35,572 nucleotides of DNA from Acidimicrobiales bacterium (GTDB taxonomy: Bacteria; Actinomycetota; Acidimicrobiia; Acidimicrobiales; AC-14). The stretch spans positions 1 to 35,572 of the forward strand of contig JAODBK010000107.1 of assembly GCA_025463925.1 (NCBI GenBank), read 5' to 3'. Position 1 is the stretch's first letter. Each line of letters begins with the position of its first letter. A model generated the notes under the pieces. It searched no databases. It was given only the letters and a program-made list of their open reading frames with translations, and was not told the DNA's origin. The translations under genes were made by a program, and so were the position numbers. Shown one piece after another: positions 7,719 through 16,431 of the stretch.

Positions 7719-8861
7719 ATGGAGCCGGGCGTCGACGTCGCCGCCTGGCGCAGCTTCTGCCGGCGCTTGGAGGCGGTCGGCGAGCAGCTGCTCGGGCCGG
7801 CGTTCCCGCAGGACCCGGCTGATCGTGCCGAGGGATTCGCGCACCTGGCCGAGCAGGTCGTCTGCTGGGTCGCGTGGTCGGTGAGCCACCTCGATCCACG
7901 GTCGCCGGCGTTCCAGCGGCAGAACGACCTGGTCACCAAGTGGGGCGGCCCCAACGCCGACAACGGGTACCGCCACGCCCGCGTCGACCCGTCGCTGCGG
8001 TACCGGATCACCGGCCGCATGCACGCGTGCGAGGAGTTCATCCTCGCCCTGCGCGGCGGCTTCATGCACATGCCGGCGTGGGGCACGTTGCACGAGGTCA
8101 CCGCGTCGGAGCTCGGCATCCGCGAGGGCGATGACTTCGAGATCCTGCTGGGCGGGCCCGGCGGGATCGCGATCCCCGGCGGCGCGTGCATGGCGACGGT
8201 GCGCGAGTACTACTGGGACTGGCGGGCCGACGAGCCGGCCACGTTCACCATCGAGTGCCTCGACGGGCCGGCGGAGACGCGGCCGCGACGACATGCCGAT
8301 GCAGTGGCGGCGGCGCTGGAAGAGGCGATCGTCGGCGTCGAGCAGTCGATCACGTACTGGAACGGCTACCTGCGCGACATCCGGCGCGCCACACCGGACA
8401 ACACCTTCGCCCCGACCATGACGCTCGCCAAGGGCCTCGACGCCGCCAAGTACGCGTTCTGCGCCTTCGACCTCGCGCCCGACGAGGCCCTGGTGATCGA
8501 CAGCGACTTCCTCGACGCGCGCTACTGGAGCCTGCAGCTGGCCGACATGACGTGGTTCGAGTCGCTCGACCTGGCCAACCGGATCATCAGCATCAACCAT
8601 CGCCAGGCGCGGGCGTCGGCAGACGGGCGGTTGCAGGTCGTCGTCGCCCACGACGACCCCGGTGCCGCCAACTGGCTCGACACCGAGGGCCGTCGCGCCG
8701 GGCTGGTGACCTACCGGTGGTTCTGGTCCGACGAGGAACCGCGCCCCACCACCTCGGTGGTGAAGGTCGCCGACGTGCGCAACGGCGACGTGGACCCGTC
8801 GGCCCGCCGCGAGGAAGTGGCGCGCCGCCGGCGCCATGTCGCGTGGCGGTTCCGGACGTGA
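7719..8861 (+). CDS. DUF1214 domain-containing protein
   Basis: 380-aa soluble protein with no signal peptide. The C-terminal half fits DUF1214: AFDLAPDEALVIDS, ARYWSLQLAD, SINHRQ, the VVAHDDPGAANWLDT block and a final YRWFW. KWGGPNADNGYRHA in the N-terminal half is shared with the paralogue at 26277 (KWGGDNADAFYQYA). No catalytic motif is known to me; the domain often occurs with lipid or steroid genes in actinobacteria. Starts 9 bp after the Cys3His mini protein; its stop overlaps the next GTG (GTGA). The ribosome site is weak, in keeping with coupled translation. Confidence 0.8.
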   Translation: MEPGVDVAAWRSFCRRLEAVGEQLLGPAFPQDPADRAEGFAHLAEQVVCWVAWSVSHLDPRSPAFQRQNDLVTKWGGPNADNGYRHARVDPSLRYRITGRMHACEEFILALRGGFMHMPAWGTLHEVTASELGIREGDDFEILLGGPGGIAIPGGACMATVREYYWDWRADEPATFTIECLDGPAETRPRRHADAVAAALEEAIVGVEQSITYWNGYLRDIRRATPDNTFAPTMTLAKGLDAAKYAFCAFDLAPDEALVIDSDFLDARYWSLQLADMTWFESLDLANRIISINHRQARASADGRLQVVVAHDDPGAANWLDTEGRRAGLVTYRWFWSDEEPRPTTSVVKVADVRNGDVDPSARREEVARRRRHVAWRFRT

Positions 8862-10366
8862 GCGTGCTGTCCGACACGTTGGCCGAGGCCGCCCGGCGGT
8901 TCCCCGAGCGGCGGGCGCTCGTCCACGGCGAGATGGCGTTCACCTACGCCAGCCTCGACGCCCTCGCGACCCAGCTGGCGGCCGGCCTGGCGAAGGAGGG
9001 CATCCAGGCGGGTGACGTCGCCGCGCTCGTCCTGCCGGCGGGCCCGGAGTACGTCGTCGCGTACCTCGCGTTGGGCCGGCTCGGTGCGATCGCCACCGGC
9101 GTCGGGCACCGGTACACCCCGGACGAGCGGTCCAAGGTCCTGGTCCAGGCCGACCCCGCGGTCGTGCTGACCACCGAGGAGCTGACCGAGGGCGTGCCAT
9201 CCGGGCCGCCGATGATCCTCGTGCGCCCGGCCGCGGATGTGGACGACGTCTGGCGCGAGGTGCGGGTCGATGCCGCGCCACCGCCGGCGCCGGCGACCGA
9301 GCCCGATCTGGTCGAGACGATCGTGTTCACGTCCGGCACGACCGGCACGCCGAAGGGCGCGATGTTCACCTCGCGCCAGATCGCGGCGATCACGCGGATG
9401 GACACCGGCGGCGCGTGGGGCGCCGGCGGGTCCCAGGTGGTCGCCACCGGGCTGCCCCACGTCGGGTTCATGACCAAGCTCGCGGGCAACGTGCAGCAGG
9501 GACTGACGATGCACCTGCTGGCGCGGTGGCGGGCCGCCGACGTGCTCGAGATCATCGCCCGCGAGCGCATCGCCCATGTCGGCGGTGTCGCGGCGCAGAT
9601 CGCGCTGCTGCTGCGAGTCCCCGGGTTCGACTCCTACGACCTCTCGGCGGTGAAGGGGCTTATCGTCGGCGCCGGACCCTCGCCGCCGGCCATCGTCCGC
9701 GAGGCCCGCGCCCGCTTCGATGCCGGGTACTCGATCCGGTACTCGTCGACGGAGTCCGGCGGGCTCGGCACGCTGACCGCATTCGACGCGCCCGACGACG
9801 AGGCGCTGCACACCGTGGGCCGGCCGCGGCCCGGGACCGACCTGTCGATCCGGTCGACGGTCGACGGCGCGGTCCTCCCCGTCGGCGAGACCGGCGAGGT
9901 CTGCCTGCGCTCACCGGCGGTGATGGCGGGCTACTGGCGCGATCCCGACGCGACCGCGCGGGCGCTCGATGCCGAGGGATGGCTGCGCACCGGCGACGTC
10001 GGCTGGGTCGGCGAGGACGGCTGCCTGCGCCTCACCGGCCGCATCAAGGAGCTGTACATCCGCGGCGGCTACAACGTGTACCCGCTCGAGGTGGAGGGTG
10101 TGCTGCTCGACCATCCGGCGGTCGCGTCGGTGGCCGTCGTGCCCCGGCCGAGCTCGGTGATGGGCGAGATCGGCGTGGCCGTCGTCGTGCCGCGCGACGG
10201 CGTCGCGCCGCCGACCCTCGACGACCTCCGCGCGTTCGCGGCGACGCGCCTCGTGCACCACAAGCTGCCCGAGGCGATTCGCATCGTCGACGCCATCCCG
10301 CTCACCGGCATGGACAAGGTCGACCGGCGCGCGTTGGCGGCGCGCGAGGCGGACGCGGCCGAGTGA
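8858..10366 (+). CDS. Acyl-CoA synthetase (AMP-binding)
   Basis: 502-aa ANL-superfamily ligase. FTSGTTGTPKG is at residues 157-167; YSSTESGGLG, GWLRTGDVG, LTGRIKELYIRGGYNVYP and the C-terminal TGMDKVDRR (catalytic Lys) follow. It would activate a carboxylic acid to an acyl-CoA. GTG 8858 is chosen because it overlaps the previous stop by 4 bp (GTGA), matching the coupling seen throughout this operon; GTG 8864 is the alternative. It is distinct from the FadD3-like ligase at 1855. The substrate presumably links to the sulfotransferase and thioesterase that follow. Confidence 0.93.
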   Translation: MSVLSDTLAEAARRFPERRALVHGEMAFTYASLDALATQLAAGLAKEGIQAGDVAALVLPAGPEYVVAYLALGRLGAIATGVGHRYTPDERSKVLVQADPAVVLTTEELTEGVPSGPPMILVRPAADVDDVWREVRVDAAPPPAPATEPDLVETIVFTSGTTGTPKGAMFTSRQIAAITRMDTGGAWGAGGSQVVATGLPHVGFMTKLAGNVQQGLTMHLLARWRAADVLEIIARERIAHVGGVAAQIALLLRVPGFDSYDLSAVKGLIVGAGPSPPAIVREARARFDAGYSIRYSSTESGGLGTLTAFDAPDDEALHTVGRPRPGTDLSIRSTVDGAVLPVGETGEVCLRSPAVMAGYWRDPDATARALDAEGWLRTGDVGWVGEDGCLRLTGRIKELYIRGGYNVYPLEVEGVLLDHPAVASVAVVPRPSSVMGEIGVAVVVPRDGVAPPTLDDLRAFAATRLVHHKLPEAIRIVDAIPLTGMDKVDRRALAAREADAAE

Positions 10367-11601
10367 CCTGGATGCCGCCGCCGCGGCCCGGCTGGGTGCG
10401 AGCGGTGAACGCCGGCGATCTCGCGCCCTACGCCGACGCGGCGCGCGACCCGTTCACGGTCGACGGGCTGATGGGTGAGGCCCGGGTCCGGCAGGCGCTC
10501 GACGACTTCGGCGACGACGACTTCCTCGAGCCGCTCGGCATCCTCGTCTCGGGGTTGGAGGACGAAGCCGAGCTGACCATCCTCGGCCGGTGGCTGACCC
10601 GGCGGTTCATCCTGCGCATGCTGGAGGTCCGGCTGCAGCTCGTCGACTACGTCGGGCGCGACCCCGGCGTCGTCGGCGAGCCGATCACCGAGCCGCTGTT
10701 CGTCACCGGCGCGCCCCGCACCGGCACGACGATCCTCTACAACCTGCTCGCGCTCGACCCGGTGCATCGCGTGCCGCTCGGCTGGGAGCTCCTGCGGCCG
10801 GTGCCGCCGCCGGACGCGTCCACCCACGACGACGACCCGCGCATCGCGCTGGCCGACGAGGAGCTGCGGGGCCCGGCCGCCGTGACCGAGGGCCTCGACG
10901 CCATCCACGTCTACGGCGGCCGCTTGCCGAAGGAGTGCCTGTCGGCGATGTCGCTCGCGTTCCGCTCGGAGGAGTTCACCGCCCGCTACCACGTGCCGAC
11001 CTACGCCGACTGGCTGTCCAGGTGCGACATGCGCCCCGCCTACGAGGTGCACAAGCTCGTGCTGCAGGTGCTCGGCCGGAGAATGCCGACCGCGCGGTGG
11101 GTCCTGAAGTCGCCGGTCCACCTGCACTCCTTGCCGACGTTGCTGTCGGTGTATCCCGACGCGCGGATCGCGATCACGCACCGCGATCCGCTGATGGTGC
11201 TGCCCTCGGTGACGAGCCTGGTCGCAATGCTGCGGTGGGCGCACAGCGACCGTGTCGACTTCGCCGAGATCGGTCGCGACCACGCCGCTCGCCACCACTC
11301 CGACCTGGACGGGCTCGTCACTCACGTCGACCGCGGGACGTTGGACCCGGCGCGCACATGGCACGGGCGGTACGCCGACTTCGTCGAGGAGCCGATCGGC
11401 ACCGTCGCCAAGCTGTACGCGCACGCCGGCCGTGACCTGCCGCCGCCGCTCGCCGAGCAGATGGCGCGCCACCTCGCCCGTCAGTCGCAAGGCGGGCCGG
11501 GCGGTCACGCGTACTCGTTCGACGACCTCGGCCTCGACCGCGCCGCCGAGCGCGACCGGTTCGCGCGGTACCAGCGGTGCTTCGCGGTGCCCGATGAGTG
11601 A
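10363..11601 (+). CDS. Sulfotransferase (Sulfotransfer_3 type), copy 1
   Basis: 412-aa PAPS-dependent sulfotransferase-like protein. The 5'-phosphosulfate loop GAPRTGTT is at residues 116-123 (FVTGAPRTGTTILYNLL), RWVLKSPVHL follows, and the 3'-phosphate-binding segment is THRDPLMVLPSVTSL. The acceptor is unknown; this family sulfates lipids, sterols, glycans or alcohols. Start GTG 10363 overlaps the ligase stop (GTGA); ATG 10372, three codons later, is possible. It overlaps the thioesterase gene by 8 bp. A second copy at 23274 lies next to PAPS synthesis genes; the two share the core motifs but differ greatly elsewhere. Confidence 0.9.
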   Translation: MTWMPPPRPGWVRAVNAGDLAPYADAARDPFTVDGLMGEARVRQALDDFGDDDFLEPLGILVSGLEDEAELTILGRWLTRRFILRMLEVRLQLVDYVGRDPGVVGEPITEPLFVTGAPRTGTTILYNLLALDPVHRVPLGWELLRPVPPPDASTHDDDPRIALADEELRGPAAVTEGLDAIHVYGGRLPKECLSAMSLAFRSEEFTARYHVPTYADWLSRCDMRPAYEVHKLVLQVLGRRMPTARWVLKSPVHLHSLPTLLSVYPDARIAITHRDPLMVLPSVTSLVAMLRWAHSDRVDFAEIGRDHAARHHSDLDGLVTHVDRGTLDPARTWHGRYADFVEEPIGTVAKLYAHAGRDLPPPLAEQMARHLARQSQGGPGGHAYSFDDLGLDRAAERDRFARYQRCFAVPDE

Positions 11602-12265
11602 CCCGCCGGTGTCGGCGGCCCGGCTGGCCGACCTGCTCGGCGAGCTGCCCGGCCCCGAGTCCGTCACGCCGGAAGAGATCGCGCTGGTCGAACGGGTGCG
11701 GGAGCTGGTCGAAGCGGTCGTGCTCACCGATGCCGACCGGGCCACGTTGACCGATGCCGCGGGCGCGGTGGCGGCGCTGACCCAGCGACTCGCCGCCCGC
11801 CGTCGGGACGGCGGGATCCGGCTGATCCGTCACGCCGACGGTCGGCTCGAGAACCTCACGCAAGCCGGCTCGGGCCGGCTCAATCCGCAAGCTCCGCCCC
11901 TCGAGTTCGTGGACCTGCCGCCGGATCCGCCGCGGGGCGCCGAGCCGCGGCCGGTCGAGATCCGCGCCCGCTGCACGCTGACCGCGGCGCACGGCGGGTC
12001 GCCGGACCGCGTGCACGGCGGCGTGGTCGCGTTGCTCCTCGACCAGGTCCTCGGCATGGCGGTCCACGCGGCCGGCGCCGGCGGCCTCACCCGCGCGCTC
12101 ACGGTCGAGCTCCGCAAGGCGACGCCATTCGGTGTGCCGCTCGAGATCACCGCGAGATGCACCGAGTTCGGCGGCGGGCGCAGCCGTGCGACCGGTGAGC
12201 TGCGCCACGGCGAGGTCGTCACCGCCGAGGCGGTCGCCACGTTCGTCACCGATCGCACGAAGTAG
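11594..12265 (+). CDS. PaaI-type hotdog-fold thioesterase
   Basis: 223-aa protein with a C-terminal 4HBT hotdog domain: DRVHGGVVALLLDQVLGMA is the classic HGG-x-A-x-L-x-D helix, followed by ALTVELRKATPFGVPLEI and a final VTAEAVATFV strand. The first 100 residues are a helical extension not typical of short PaaI proteins. Expected to hydrolyse an acyl-CoA, perhaps releasing the product of the ligase encoded in the same operon. The ATG lies inside the 3' end of the sulfotransferase gene (8-bp overlap). Confidence 0.88.
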   Translation: MSDPPVSAARLADLLGELPGPESVTPEEIALVERVRELVEAVVLTDADRATLTDAAGAVAALTQRLAARRRDGGIRLIRHADGRLENLTQAGSGRLNPQAPPLEFVDLPPDPPRGAEPRPVEIRARCTLTAAHGGSPDRVHGGVVALLLDQVLGMAVHAAGAGGLTRALTVELRKATPFGVPLEITARCTEFGGGRSRATGELRHGEVVTAEAVATFVTDRTK

Positions 12266-12274
12266 ACAGGGGCC

Positions 12275-13150
12275 ATGCGCTTCTCGTACGCCGAGACGAT
12301 GACCGACCCGAGCTTCTACGCACCGCTCGCGCGGGCCGCCGAAGAGGCCGGGTACGCCAACTTCGTCATCCCCGACAGCATCTGCTACCCGCGGGAGTCG
12401 GACTCGGTCTACCCGTACAACCCGGACGGCACGCGGGAGTTCCTCGAGGACAAGCCCTTCATCGACCCCTTCGCGCTGATCGCGGCGCTGGGCGCGGTCA
12501 CCGAGAAGATCCGGTTCACGACCTTCGTCATCAAGCTCCCGATCCGCCATCCGGTGCTGACCGCCAAGCAGGCCGGATCGGTCGCGGTCCTCACCGGCGG
12601 GCGGTTGGTGCTCGGCGTCGGCACCAGCCCCTGGCGCGAGGACTACGCGTTGACCGACGTGCCGTGGGAGCGCCGCGGCCGCCGCATGGACGAGTGCGTC
12701 GAGATCGTCCGCGGCCTCACGCAGCCGGGATGGTTCGAGTACCACGGTGAGATCTACGACGTACCGGCCGTCAAGATGACGCCGACGCCGGAGCGACCGG
12801 TGCCCATCCTCATCGGCGGCCACGCCGAGGCCGCGCTGAAGCGGGCCGCCGCCCTGGGTGACGGGTGGATGCACGGCGGCGGTGACCCGGCCGACCTCCC
12901 CGGCCTGCTCGACCGGCTCGGGCAATTGCGCAAGGAGCACGGTCGTGATCACGAGCCGTTCGAGATCCACGTGATCTCGTTCGAGGCCTTCACCGTCGAC
13001 GGCGTGAAGCGGCTCGAGGAGCAGGGCGTGACCGACGTGATCGTGGGGTTCCGGTGGCCCTACGACGTCGGGCCGGACACCGAGTCGCTGGCGATGAAGC
13101 TGGACAATCTGCGCCGGTTCGCCGACGACGTCATCGCGAACGCGCAGTAG
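12275..13150 (+). CDS. LLM-class (F420-dependent-like) oxidoreductase
   Basis: 291-aa luciferase-like TIM-barrel flavin or F420 oxidoreductase. Typical blocks are SYAETMTDPSFYAPLARAAE at the start, KIRFTTFVIKLPIRHPV, GGRLVLGVGTSPWREDY, WERRGRRMDE, and PVPILIGGHAEAALKRAA. In actinobacteria this group usually uses coenzyme F420, although FMN cannot be excluded from sequence alone. ATG 12275 follows AGGGG with good spacing and lies 9 bp after the thioesterase, making this the last gene of the 6464-13150 operon. It could supply a redox step on the substrate activated upstream. Confidence 0.9.
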   Translation: MRFSYAETMTDPSFYAPLARAAEEAGYANFVIPDSICYPRESDSVYPYNPDGTREFLEDKPFIDPFALIAALGAVTEKIRFTTFVIKLPIRHPVLTAKQAGSVAVLTGGRLVLGVGTSPWREDYALTDVPWERRGRRMDECVEIVRGLTQPGWFEYHGEIYDVPAVKMTPTPERPVPILIGGHAEAALKRAAALGDGWMHGGGDPADLPGLLDRLGQLRKEHGRDHEPFEIHVISFEAFTVDGVKRLEEQGVTDVIVGFRWPYDVGPDTESLAMKLDNLRRFADDVIANAQ

Positions 13151-13193
13151 TTCCTCAGGGATCTCCCAGCCCGCGGTGACAGCGTCGTCGCCC

Positions 13194-13898
13194 ATGAGGC
13201 GCCGCACCCGCTGGTTGATCGGCATCCCGGTTGCGCTCGTCGCCCTCGTCGCCGGCGGCACCTGGTTCTACATCCACGTCGTCGAGGGGCCGGCGCCGGC
13301 GAAGCTGTCGCTGAACTCGAGCGCGTCCGTCACGACCGCCGCGGCCGGTTCCGGGACGGTCGCCGCCGGACCGTTCACGTTGGCCGGGACCTGGAAGCCG
13401 ACGCCGGCGAGCCAGCTCGGCTACCGCATCAAGGAGACGCTGTTCGGCCAGAGCAACACCGCGGTCGGCCGGACCAACGCCATCAGCGGCGATCTGGTGA
13501 TCGACGGCGCCACGGTCAAGACGGCCTCGTTCAGCGTCGACATGACGAAGGTCGCGAGCGACCAGCACCAGCGCGACGGGCAGTTCCAGGGCCGCATCAT
13601 GCACACGTCGTCGTTCCCGACGGCGACGTTCACGCTCACCTCTTCGATCGCGTTGCCGTCCGATCCGGGCGACAAGCAGCAGCTCTCGTTCAACGCGACC
13701 GGTGACCTGACGATGCACGGTGTCACCAAGGCGGTGTCGTTCACGCTGAAGGCGCAACGCAACGGCAACACCATCGAGGTGAACGGGGAGATCCCGGTCA
13801 CCTTCGCCGACTACGGCATCGACAACCCGAGCGGCGGCCCGGCATCGACCGCCGACAACGGCCTGCTGGAGTTCCTGGTCGTCTTCCAGCACGCCTGA
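13194..13898 (+). CDS. YceI-family lipid-binding protein with N-terminal membrane anchor
   Basis: 234-aa protein. Residues 1-5 are Met plus basic residues (MRRRT), followed by one hydrophobic segment (WLIGIPVALVALVAGGTWF), so it is exported or membrane-anchored. After a Ser/Ala-rich linker comes a YceI beta-barrel: GTWKPTPASQLGYRIKE, ASFSVDMTKVASDQHQRDG, FPTATFTLTS, GDLTMHGVTKAVSF and PVTFADYGI. YceI proteins bind isoprenoid or amphiphilic lipids. ATG 13194 is preferred to GTG 13176 because the positive charges then sit at the N-terminus; neither has a clear ribosome site. Convergent with the following SDR. Confidence 0.9.
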   Translation: MRRRTRWLIGIPVALVALVAGGTWFYIHVVEGPAPAKLSLNSSASVTTAAAGSGTVAAGPFTLAGTWKPTPASQLGYRIKETLFGQSNTAVGRTNAISGDLVIDGATVKTASFSVDMTKVASDQHQRDGQFQGRIMHTSSFPTATFTLTSSIALPSDPGDKQQLSFNATGDLTMHGVTKAVSFTLKAQRNGNTIEVNGEIPVTFADYGIDNPSGGPASTADNGLLEFLVVFQHA

Positions 13899-13932
13899 CC
13901 GGCTTCGACCGGGCAAGAGCGCATGGTGGGAG

Positions 13933-14814
13933 CTACGCGTGGAGGTCGGACATGTTGACCGGCAGGCGGGACTCGCGGATGGCGTCGGCCCGCTGGTGGA
14001 GCATGTCGCCGATCTCGTCCAGGTTGAAGCTGATGATGAACCGGCCGTCCTTCACCCCCTGGACGGCGAACTTGCCGAGCTCGTAGACGTCCATCACGTC
14101 GGCGCTGCGCCCGGCGTCCTCCAGGGCGCGGCGGTAGTCGGCGAACGTCGTCTTGGGCGCGACCGGTCGCGACCGCTCGCGGGCCAGCTCGGTCGGCCGG
14201 TTGCGGTCGGCGGTCCAGAGGCCCGTGTCGAGCAGTCCGCCTGACGGATAGAAGACCGCGGCCCGCACGTTCGTGCCTTCCGTCTCGAGTTGCGACGCCA
14301 GCGCCTCGGTGAAGCACGACACCGCCGCCTTGCTCGACGCGTAGACCGACGCGTAGGGCACCGGCGCGAACCCGCCGTCGCCCGACGACGTGTTGACGAT
14401 CAGGCCGGGCTCGCCCGACGCCAGCATGCGAGGGACGAACGCCAGGACGCCGTGGACCACGCCGAAGACGTTCACGCCGAAGCACCAGTACCAGTCCTTG
14501 GGCTCCTGCTCCCACGGCTTGCCGCCTCCGCCCGACGTCACGCCGGCGTTGTTGAACAGCAGGTGACACGCGCCGTGCCGGTCGTACACCGCGTCGGCCA
14601 GCGCGTCGGCGGACTCGGACTTCGACACGTCGGTGACGACGCCGGTGACCTCGCCCCACTGGCCGAGCTCGGCGACCGCGGCCTCGAGCACCGGTTCCTC
14701 GATGTCGGCGATGACGAGCTTCACGCCCTCGTCGAGCAGCGCCCGCCCGAGGCCCTTCCCGACGCCGCTGGCGCCACCCGTGACCACCGCGACCTTGCCG
14801 GCCAGATCCTCCAC
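13933..14814 (-). CDS. Short-chain dehydrogenase/reductase (SDR)
   Basis: 293-aa classical SDR. TGGASGVGKGLG near the N-terminus binds the nucleotide, the acidic residue in VIADIEE favours NAD, then come NNAG, SSGDGG and the catalytic YASSK. The C-terminal 70 residues (FADYRRALEDAGRSADVMDVYE onward) form an extension seen in alcohol or polyol dehydrogenase-like SDRs. GTG 14814 has GGGG 5 nt upstream. Its promoter region diverges from the nitroreductase. Substrate unknown. Confidence 0.9.
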   Translation of the reverse strand: MEDLAGKVAVVTGGASGVGKGLGRALLDEGVKLVIADIEEPVLEAAVAELGQWGEVTGVVTDVSKSESADALADAVYDRHGACHLLFNNAGVTSGGGGKPWEQEPKDWYWCFGVNVFGVVHGVLAFVPRMLASGEPGLIVNTSSGDGGFAPVPYASVYASSKAAVSCFTEALASQLETEGTNVRAAVFYPSGGLLDTGLWTADRNRPTELARERSRPVAPKTTFADYRRALEDAGRSADVMDVYELGKFAVQGVKDGRFIISFNLDEIGDMLHQRADAIRESRLPVNMSDLHA

Positions 14815-14884
14815 GTCGTCCCCTGTTCTCCGATGCCGTCGACGCGGGGAGCGTAGGCCGGGCCGCGTCCGGCAGGATGGGCCG

Positions 14885-15544
14885 ATGGACGTCTACGAGG
14901 CGCTGTACACGACCCGAGCCATGCGGCGGATGAAGCCGGATCCGGTACCGATGGACGTGCAGGCCCGGATCCTCGACGCCGCCATCCGGGCGCCGAGTGG
15001 CGGCAACGTCCAGAACTGGCGATTCCTGCTGGTCGACGACCCCGATGTCCGTGGCCGGCTGGCGCCGCTCTACCACGACGCCATCGGTCAGCTCTGGAAG
15101 ACGGTGTACGCGTCCCGCATCGCCGCCGCAGAAGCGGCGCCGGACGACCCCGAGTCGATCCAGATGCAGAAGGTCGTGCGCTCGGCCCAGCACCTGGCCG
15201 ATCACTTCGGCGAGGTGCCGCTGCTCCTGTTCGCGTTCGCGCAGGGCGACCCGACCGGCGGCTCGATCTTCCCCGCGGTGTGGAGCGCGCAGCTCGCGGC
15301 GCGCGCCGAGGGCGTCGGCAGCGCGCTGACATCGGTGCTCGCGTACTTCCACGGCGAGGAGACGTTCGACATTCTCGGCGTGCCCAGGGACGAGGGCTGG
15401 ATCATGTCGTGCTGCGTGGTCTTCGGGTATCCGACGGGCACGTGGGGCGTCGCCGCCCGGCGACCGGCGCACGAGGTGACGCACCGCAACCAGTGGGGCG
15501 CGCCGGCCGGGTTCGAGATCGTCGAGCCGCTCTGGTCGCCATGA
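14885..15544 (+). CDS. Nitroreductase-family flavoprotein
   Basis: 219-aa FMN-dependent nitroreductase fold. The N-terminal MDVYEALYTTRAMRRMKPD and APSGGNVQNWRF are the FMN-phosphate and isoalloxazine-binding motifs, and FGYPTGTWG lies near the C-terminus. Natural reactions of the family include enone, quinone or flavin reduction. AGGA lies 8 nt upstream of the ATG. Its stop overlaps a tiny 34-codon frame (ATGA) that leads to another SDR, so these genes form one + strand unit. Confidence 0.9.
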   Translation: MDVYEALYTTRAMRRMKPDPVPMDVQARILDAAIRAPSGGNVQNWRFLLVDDPDVRGRLAPLYHDAIGQLWKTVYASRIAAAEAAPDDPESIQMQKVVRSAQHLADHFGEVPLLLFAFAQGDPTGGSIFPAVWSAQLAARAEGVGSALTSVLAYFHGEETFDILGVPRDEGWIMSCCVVFGYPTGTWGVAARRPAHEVTHRNQWGAPAGFEIVEPLWSP

Positions 15545-15645
15545 GGTTCTCGATGATCTCCGGAGCGGTCGAGCATCACGCCCTCACGTGGCCCGCCCAC
15601 ACGCGCGCGCCGGAGATCTTCCCGTCCTTCCGGGCCGCGGGATAG
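15541..15645 (+). CDS. Putative 34-aa small ORF between nitroreductase and SDR
   Basis: A 35-codon frame starts with the ATG of the ATGA overlapping the nitroreductase stop and ends 6 bp before the SDR GTG start. The product begins MRFSMISGAVEHHAL. No domain or membrane segment is recognisable. The only support is the coupled start and the exact fit into the gap; it may be a translational bridge, a remnant, or chance. Confidence 0.25.
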   Translation: MRFSMISGAVEHHALTWPAHTRAPEIFPSFRAAG

Positions 15646-15651
15646 GGCGCG

Positions 15652-16431
15652 GTGGACACCGACCTCAGTGGGCGCCGGGCCATCGTCACCGGAGGCAGCG
15701 CCGGCATCGGCGCCGCAGTGGTCCGGGCGCTGGCCGAGCACGGCGCGCGCGTCGCGTTCTGCGCGCGTGACAAGGACGCGGTGGCGGCGGCATCGACGGC
15801 CGCCGGCGCCGGCGTCCGTGGCTACGTCGCCGACATGGCCGACGCGGCGTCGATCGACGCCTTCCTCGAGGCCGCGACGGCCGACCAGGGCCCGGCCGAC
15901 ATCCTCGTCAACAACGTCGGCGCGTCGCCGACCCGCAACTTCCTGCACATGACCGACGAGGACTGGGAGGAGCTGTTCCGGCTCAACCTGCTGTCAGCGG
16001 TCCGGTGCACACGCCGCGCGCTGCCCGCGATGCGGGCGCAGCGGTGGGGCCGCGTCGTGATGATCTCGTCGGTCGCCGCCAAGTCGCCGAACGCGCCGCT
16101 GGTCGACTACGCCGCCAGCAAGGCGGCGATGGTCGCCATGGCCAAGGCGTTGTCGAAGAAGTACGGCGCCGACAACGTGCTGGTGAACTCGGTCCTCCCC
16201 GGTCGCGTCCGCACCGCCATGTGGGAGCGGGCCGCGGGCGAGATCTCGGCTGCGTCCGGCCAGTCGGTCGAGGAGGTGTTCGCCGCCCGCTCCGAGGACA
16301 TCCCGCTCGGCCGTTACGGGCGAGCGGAGGAGATCGCCGACGTCGTGCTGTTCCTGTGCAGCGAGCGGGCGTCGTACGTCAACGGCGCGACGATCGACGT
16401 CGACGGCGGCCTCGGCTCGTTCATGTACTGA
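15652..16431 (+). CDS. SDR-family oxidoreductase (FabG-like)
   Basis: 259-aa classical SDR with TGGSAGIGAAVV for cofactor binding, NNVG in place of NNAG, ISSVAAKSP, the catalytic YAASK, and the FabG-like ending EIADVVLFLCSERASYVNGATIDVDGG. Arg in FCARDKD suggests NADP preference. GTG 15652 is the start; upstream AGGG is weak. The last 11 bp overlap the 3' end of the convergent methyltransferase gene. Likely a 3-hydroxyacyl or alcohol dehydrogenase; substrate unknown. Confidence 0.92.
   Translation: MDTDLSGRRAIVTGGSAGIGAAVVRALAEHGARVAFCARDKDAVAAASTAAGAGVRGYVADMADAASIDAFLEAATADQGPADILVNNVGASPTRNFLHMTDEDWEELFRLNLLSAVRCTRRALPAMRAQRWGRVVMISSVAAKSPNAPLVDYAASKAAMVAMAKALSKKYGADNVLVNSVLPGRVRTAMWERAAGEISAASGQSVEEVFAARSEDIPLGRYGRAEEIADVVLFLCSERASYVNGATIDVDGGLGSFMY

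Noticed and set aside
10363-11601. Sulfotransferase as part of a horizontally acquired element
   Set aside because: GC content, GTG use and gene coupling match the neighbours; there is no integrase, transposase or repeat boundary.
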